Assembly (NCBI GenBank): GCA_031266315.1
Contig: JAISBG010000258.1
Span: forward strand, 1-8,561
Length of the DNA stretch: 8,561 nt
From: Planctomycetaceae bacterium
Lineage (GTDB): Bacteria > Planctomycetota > Planctomycetia > Pirellulales > Thermoguttaceae
Direction of reading: 5' to 3'
Shown one piece after another: positions 6,254 through 8,561 of the stretch; position 1 is the first letter of the stretch; each line of letters begins with the position of its first letter. Under the pieces are notes generated by a model, which made no database searches, was not told where the DNA came from, and saw nothing but the letters and a program-made list of their open reading frames with translations. Position numbers and translations under genes: made by a program.

Positions 6254-6288
6254 TCCACTATTAACTATTATCTATTAATTATTAACTA
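6254..6288 (-). repeat. Five in-phase heptamers between flavoprotein and smpB
   Basis: Read on the minus strand directly after the flavoprotein stop TGA (6291-6289), five uninterrupted 7-mers follow: TAGTTAA, TAATTAA, TAGATAA, TAGTTAA and TAGTGGA. Because 7 is not a multiple of 3, the tract puts stop codons in all three frames of that strand. It lies about 35 nt before the smpB ATG. Confidence 0.85.
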
Positions 6289-7131
6289 TCAATAGTCTTC
6301 CGGTAATTGTTTCATTTGTCGTAATGAAAAGACGGGACCTTCTTTGCAGACGTAAACGGGACCGCAGTTACAACGTCCGCATTTTCCAACACCGCATTTC
6401 ATTCGGTTTTCGAGACTCGTAAAAATATTGGCGTCGTCCATTCCGGCTTCGGCGAGAACGGGAAGAGAAAATTTAATCATCACCGGAGGTCCCACCACTA
6501 AAGCGGCGGCGTTTTTCGCGTCGAATTTTGCTTCTTTGAGAATTGTTGGAACAAATCCGATTTTGCCGTTCCATTCCGGCGTTTCGCCTCCCGGATCGAC
6601 GGTTTGCAAAACGTCCACATTGGGAAATTCCGTCCATTTCGCCAAATCGGTTCGGAACACCAAATCGCCGACAGTTCGCGCCCCGTAAACAATGGTGATT
6701 TTGCCGTATTTTTCCCGATTTTCGAGAGCGTACCAGATTGCGCAACGGATAGGCGGCATAGCGATTCCGCCGCCGACAAACACGAGATCTTTTCCTTCCC
6801 ATTCTTTCATGGGATAGGCGTTCCCGTAAGGACCGCGGAAACCAATCGTTTCACCGGGAACAATTTTCCACATGGCTTCGGTAACTCTTCCGGTTTTGCG
6901 AAAACAAAATTCGAGATAATCTTTCCAATTGGAACTGGAACAGATATTGAAGGTTGATTCGCCGTAGCCGAACACGCTGTAAAGTCCGAATTGCCCGACG
7001 TTGAAAGAAAAATTCTTTTGCTTTTCTTCGTCCCGAAAACGGATTCGGACGGATTTCACATCAATTGTATGCTGTGTTGTTTCAATAACTTCCATCAAAT
7101 CCGGCTTATAGATATTGATGTTATCGTTCAT
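6289..7131 (-). CDS. FAD/NAD(P)-binding [2Fe-2S] electron-transfer subunit (hydrogenase gamma / AsrB-like)
   Basis: The family passes electrons between NAD(P)H and a partner enzyme through FAD and a C-terminal [2Fe-2S] cluster. Relatives include gamma subunits of NiFe sulfhydrogenases, anaerobic sulfite reductase subunit B and PyrK. From ATG 7131 the protein has 280 residues. The FAD part has GESTFNICSSS (57-67; many relatives read P-S-I-S-S) and GRVTEAMWKIVPGETIGFRGPYGN (81-104, in two adjacent blocks). The nucleotide-binding part has FVGGGIAMPPIR (118-129) and GPPVMIKF (214-221). The cluster ligands are probably Cys246, 251, 254 and 262 in RMKCGVGKCGRC...VCKEGPVF. I prefer 7131 to an upstream ATG at 7194: the extra 21 residues are not family-like, and purine-rich AAAGAAAAA precedes 7131. 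No catalytic partner subunit is in the window. smpB follows on the same strand. Confidence 0.88.
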   Translation of the reverse strand: MNDNINIYKPDLMEVIETTQHTIDVKSVRIRFRDEEKQKNFSFNVGQFGLYSVFGYGESTFNICSSSNWKDYLEFCFRKTGRVTEAMWKIVPGETIGFRGPYGNAYPMKEWEGKDLVFVGGGIAMPPIRCAIWYALENREKYGKITIVYGARTVGDLVFRTDLAKWTEFPNVDVLQTVDPGGETPEWNGKIGFVPTILKEAKFDAKNAAALVVGPPVMIKFSLPVLAEAGMDDANIFTSLENRMKCGVGKCGRCNCGPVYVCKEGPVFSLRQMKQLPEDY

Positions 7132-7288
7132 TTTTTCTTTGCGGGTTGGATAAATTGAATAATTGGATAAAAGGGGTTGAATCGGGTTGAGCAAAACAAC
7201 GGCAAATTGTTTTGGTTCATTAGTTTTGATTCGGCTCAGTAAAAACCAGATTATAACATTTTAAATTTAAAAACAAAGCACTGGTAAA

Positions 7289-7316
7289 TAGTGAATAGTG
7301 GATAGTTAATAGTGAA
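7289..7316 (+). repeat. Four in-phase heptamers next to element B
   Basis: TAGTGAA, TAGTGGA, TAGTTAA and TAGTGAA follow one another without gaps, and the 144-bp element starts 5 nt later. The same unit family occurs at 604-631, 694-720, 5409-5448 and 6254-6288. Confidence 0.85.
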
Positions 7317-7320
7317 TATG

Positions 7321-7464
7321 AGGTGGGTGATCCGCCCGCTGGGCGGTCGCGCCGGTTGAGTTGTAATTGACTCCAAAACGGAAGGCAATTCAGTTTGCTA
7401 TCGTTAAACTGACTCACTGTCGGCTAATACCGACGCGATGTTTTAGCAAAACATCGCCCACCTT
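7321..7464 (+). repeat. 144-bp hairpin element, copy B (MITE-like)
   Basis: Same length and orientation as copy A at 5522-5665. The inverted ends are AGGTGGGTGA and TCGCCCACCT. The CCGCCC/GGGCGG hairpin and the block TGACTCCAAAACGGAAGGCA are unchanged. The long stem reads GCGATGTTTT (7435-7444) with AAAACATCGC (7448-7457): relative to copy A, two neighbouring base pairs have changed on both sides and pairing is kept. A further 7-bp stem TCAGTTT/AAACTGA occurs here but not in copy A. No transposase or clear target-site duplication is seen. Confidence 0.85.
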
Positions 7465-7501
7465 AGGATCGCTTTTTCGCACGTGCCAAAAAGGACTGAG
7501 C

Positions 7502-7546
7502 ATGAATAAATTTTTACAAGATTGGTATTACGTGTGGAGTCATTAA
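7502..7546 (+). CDS. Possible 14-codon W/Y-rich small ORF upstream of ubiX
   Basis: ATG at 7502 encodes MNKFLQDWYYVWSH and then TAA. An AAGGA (7491-7495) lies 6 nt upstream of the ATG, a better ribosome binding site than most genes here have. The peptide contains two Trp and two Tyr in five residues. It could be a leader peptide sensing aromatic amino-acid supply for the following ubiX gene. However, no clear attenuator hairpin or T-run follows, and the frame is short enough to be chance. Confidence 0.22.
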   Translation: MNKFLQDWYYVWSH

Positions 7547-7660
7547 TTGCTATACTTCCGACAAGTAGGATTATTAAGTTTGTAACTGTTTACGAATAAT
7601 CAAACGGGCTTAAGAATCGTAAGTAACACAATTTTTTACCAACATTCTTTATATTTCAGT

Positions 7661-7665
7661 GGGAG
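7661..7665 (+). promoter_or_regulatory. ubiX: Ribosome binding site deciding the ubiX start
   Basis: GGGAG lies 5 nt upstream of ATG 7671. The alternative GTG at 7659 would place these bases inside the coding region and has no such site of its own. Confidence 0.6.
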
Positions 7666-7670
7666 CGGCA

Positions 7671-8225
7671 ATGCGTATTATTCTTGGTATGACGGGAGCG
7701 AGTGGTGTTGTGTATGGATTGCGGTTACTTAATGTGTTGCAACGTACCGATCATGAGATTCATGTTGTGATGAGTTCCGCGTGGCATACGGTGGCGCGGC
7801 AGGAACTCGGTCAACAATATGCGCCGCCTCAATCCTCTTCTTCCACTGTTATTTACGACCCGGACGATTTTAGTGCGGCTATTTCCAGCGGGTCGGCGGA
7901 AGTTTCCGGTATGATTATTGCTCCTTGCTCCGGCAGTTCACTTGGCTGTATTGCCGCCGGTGTCAATCGGCATCTCATTCATCGGGCGGCGGAAGTTCAA
8001 CTCAAAGAACATCGCCGGCTTATTTTACTTGTTCGGGAATCGCCGCTTTCGTTAATTCATCTCCAAAATATGGAACGTGTTACGTTAGCCGGCGGCATCA
8101 TTCAACCCGCTTCGCCACATTTTTATCATGTTCCACAAACAGTCCATGATATGGTTGATTCCGTTGTTGCCCGAACACTGGATTTGATCGGAGTGAAACA
8201 CGAACTTGGAAAACGTTGGAAATGA
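7671..8225 (+). CDS. ubiX: Flavin prenyltransferase UbiX
   Basis: UbiX joins a dimethylallyl group to FMN, making prenylated FMN, the cofactor of UbiD-type decarboxylases (quinone biosynthesis or aromatic-acid metabolism). The 184-residue protein has normal length. It shows the N-terminal Rossmann start MRIILGMTGASG (1-12), VMSSAWHTV (33-41), DDFSAAISSGS (65-75), MIIAPCSGSSLG (81-92), NRHLIHRAAEVQLKEHRRLILLVRESPL (99-126, in two adjacent family blocks), and PASPHFYHVPQTVHDMVDSVVARTLDLIG (146-174, likewise). Family members commonly read PCSMKTL where this has PCSGSSL. ATG 7671 is preferred over an in-frame GTG at 7659 because GGGAG lies 5 nt before it and the Rossmann strand starts at once. 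No UbiD gene is in the window; one could lie downstream. A weak stem-loop follows the stop. Confidence 0.94.
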   Translation: MRIILGMTGASGVVYGLRLLNVLQRTDHEIHVVMSSAWHTVARQELGQQYAPPQSSSSTVIYDPDDFSAAISSGSAEVSGMIIAPCSGSSLGCIAAGVNRHLIHRAAEVQLKEHRRLILLVRESPLSLIHLQNMERVTLAGGIIQPASPHFYHVPQTVHDMVDSVVARTLDLIGVKHELGKRWK

Positions 8226-8237
8226 ATGTTTCAGGAC

Positions 8238-8266
8238 ATCAGTAGGATTGCAAGTTTTTATGAGGT
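8238..8266 (+). repeat. Dispersed repeat, partner at 263-290
   Basis: ATCAGTAGG followed by ATTGCAAGTTTTTATGAGGT. It matches the reverse complement of 263-290 except for one inserted G. After the last GGT the copies diverge: here AATGGGA follows, whereas the other copy continues into the leader-like repeat. It begins 12 nt after the ubiX stop. Confidence 0.65.
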
Positions 8267-8276
8267 AATGGGATAT

Positions 8277-8305
8277 ACTCATCACACTTGAGTTTTAGTT
8301 TTTTT
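8277..8305 (+). terminator. Weak possible rho-independent terminator after ubiX
   Basis: Stem ACTCA (8277-8281) with TGAGT (8289-8293) around a 7-nt loop is followed by a T-rich run TTTAGTTTTTTT (8294-8305), about 50 nt after the ubiX stop. The 5-bp stem is short, so the call is weak. Confidence 0.3.
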
Positions 8306-8553
8306 GTGAATAGTGTTCATTGTTCGTCATGTCCCTTTTGTTCCTCATATCTCTCTACTAAAACGAAAACCGAATTTTTCAAAAAAATCGGAATTTTTTG
8401 AAAAATAATTTAAAATTCAAAGATCCCCCCTCTTGTAATCCGATTTTGTTTCGTGTTAAATTTGTTAATTATTCAATTATGTTCCGTAATTTTTTACCGT
8501 ATTGTGTTTGCGGTAACGGGATGTGGTTATTTCCAAGAGACCTTTGTAATATA

Positions 8554-8561
8554 AAAGGAGT
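8554..8561 (+). promoter_or_regulatory. Strong Shine-Dalgarno at right edge, next gene outside window
   Basis: The window ends AAAAGGAGT. This is close to the ideal anti-16S complement, and a TAATAT lies just before it. A plus-strand gene probably starts within about 10 nt beyond the end. Confidence 0.5.

Larger units (their letters stand above)
7132..7670. other. Intergenic region between flavoprotein and ubiX
   Basis: A divergent intergenic region of about 540 bases containing a heptamer tract (7289-7316), the second 144-bp element (7321-7464), a possible 14-codon ORF (7502-7546) and an inverted repeat TTACGA/TCGTAA (7590-7595 with 7617-7622). Promoters for both flanking genes should lie here, but no convincing -35/-10 pair was found. 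A 65-codon minus-strand frame is repeat read-through (LTIHYSLFT-type peptide). Confidence 0.7.
8226..8561. other. Gene-free right edge
   Basis: No gene was found in 336 bases. They hold the dispersed repeat 8238-8266, a weak terminator-like stem at 8277-8305, and an A/T-only perfect 12-bp inverted repeat (8375-8386 with 8394-8405). AT-rich sequence follows, ending in a ribosome binding site at the window edge. Confidence 0.7.

Noticed and set aside
6220..6258. GTG-started N-terminal extension of SmpB
   Set aside because: The extra residues do not resemble SmpB and the GTG lies in the heptamer tract; ATG 6219 gives the normal length.
7132..7194. Longer start for the flavoprotein at 7194
   Set aside because: The extra 21 residues are not typical of the family, and a purine-rich stretch precedes ATG 7131.
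7220..7417. 65-codon minus-strand frame with LLTIHYSLFT
   Set aside because: The peptide comes from translating the heptamer tract and the 144-bp element on the reverse strand; typical of spurious repeat-derived frames.
7590..7622. Inverted repeat TTACGA/TCGTAA upstream of ubiX as an operator
   Set aside because: Only 6 bp per arm with a 21-nt gap; not distinguishable from chance without other copies.
8375..8405. A/T-only inverted repeat as a terminator
   Set aside because: A 12-bp stem of almost only A and T, 150 nt after ubiX and not followed by a clean T-run, is expected fairly often in AT-rich DNA.

Overview
The window carries seven complete protein genes in about 8.6 kb, with unusually long and repeat-rich intergenic DNA. 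Base composition is moderate to AT-rich, several start codons have no visible ribosome binding site, and the LpxK N-terminus (RELVSGQRRG) resembles planctomycete LpxK proteins. LpxK also implies a lipid A-type outer membrane. My best guess is a Planctomycetota bacterium, perhaps an anaerobic host-associated lineage given the hydrogenase/sulfite-reductase-type flavoprotein and polyferredoxin. This placement is inference from protein flavour, not proof.

Layout. Positions 1-140 hold a possible gene tail open at the left edge. Positions 141-875 are gene-free but packed with repeats, including a roughly 290-bp inverted repeat built from small hairpin modules. lpxK follows (876-1952, +) and converges, with a 4-bp overlap, on a NapH/NapG-like membrane polyferredoxin (1949-3118, -). 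Upstream of that on the minus strand come an ExbB/TolQ/MotA-type proton channel protein (3219-4139, -), a 204-bp imperfect palindrome, and a secreted alpha/beta hydrolase (4491-5402, -). Next are a 144-bp hairpin element, smpB (5734-6219, -) and an FAD/[2Fe-2S] electron-transfer flavoprotein (6289-7131, -). A second copy of the 144-bp element, a possible 14-codon W/Y-rich ORF and ubiX (7671-8225, +) follow. The last 336 bases have no gene and end in a strong ribosome binding site for a gene outside the window.

How it fits together. There is no single obvious operon. lpxK (lipid A synthesis) and the ExbB-like gene (envelope energisation) share a nearly identical 32-bp sequence that ends 2-3 nt before each ATG. 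This is the best hint of joint control in the window and may be a promoter giving leaderless mRNAs. A third, diverged copy at 207-238 has no recognisable gene behind it. The flavoprotein and smpB are probably co-transcribed, separated only by a 7-bp tandem-repeat tract.

The most unusual content is the non-coding DNA. There are at least four families of short repeats: tri-hairpin modules, 144-bp elements with compensated stem changes, an acctcat-type palindrome, and in-phase heptamer tracts of the form TAGTKRA. No transposase, CRISPR array, tRNA or rRNA was seen.
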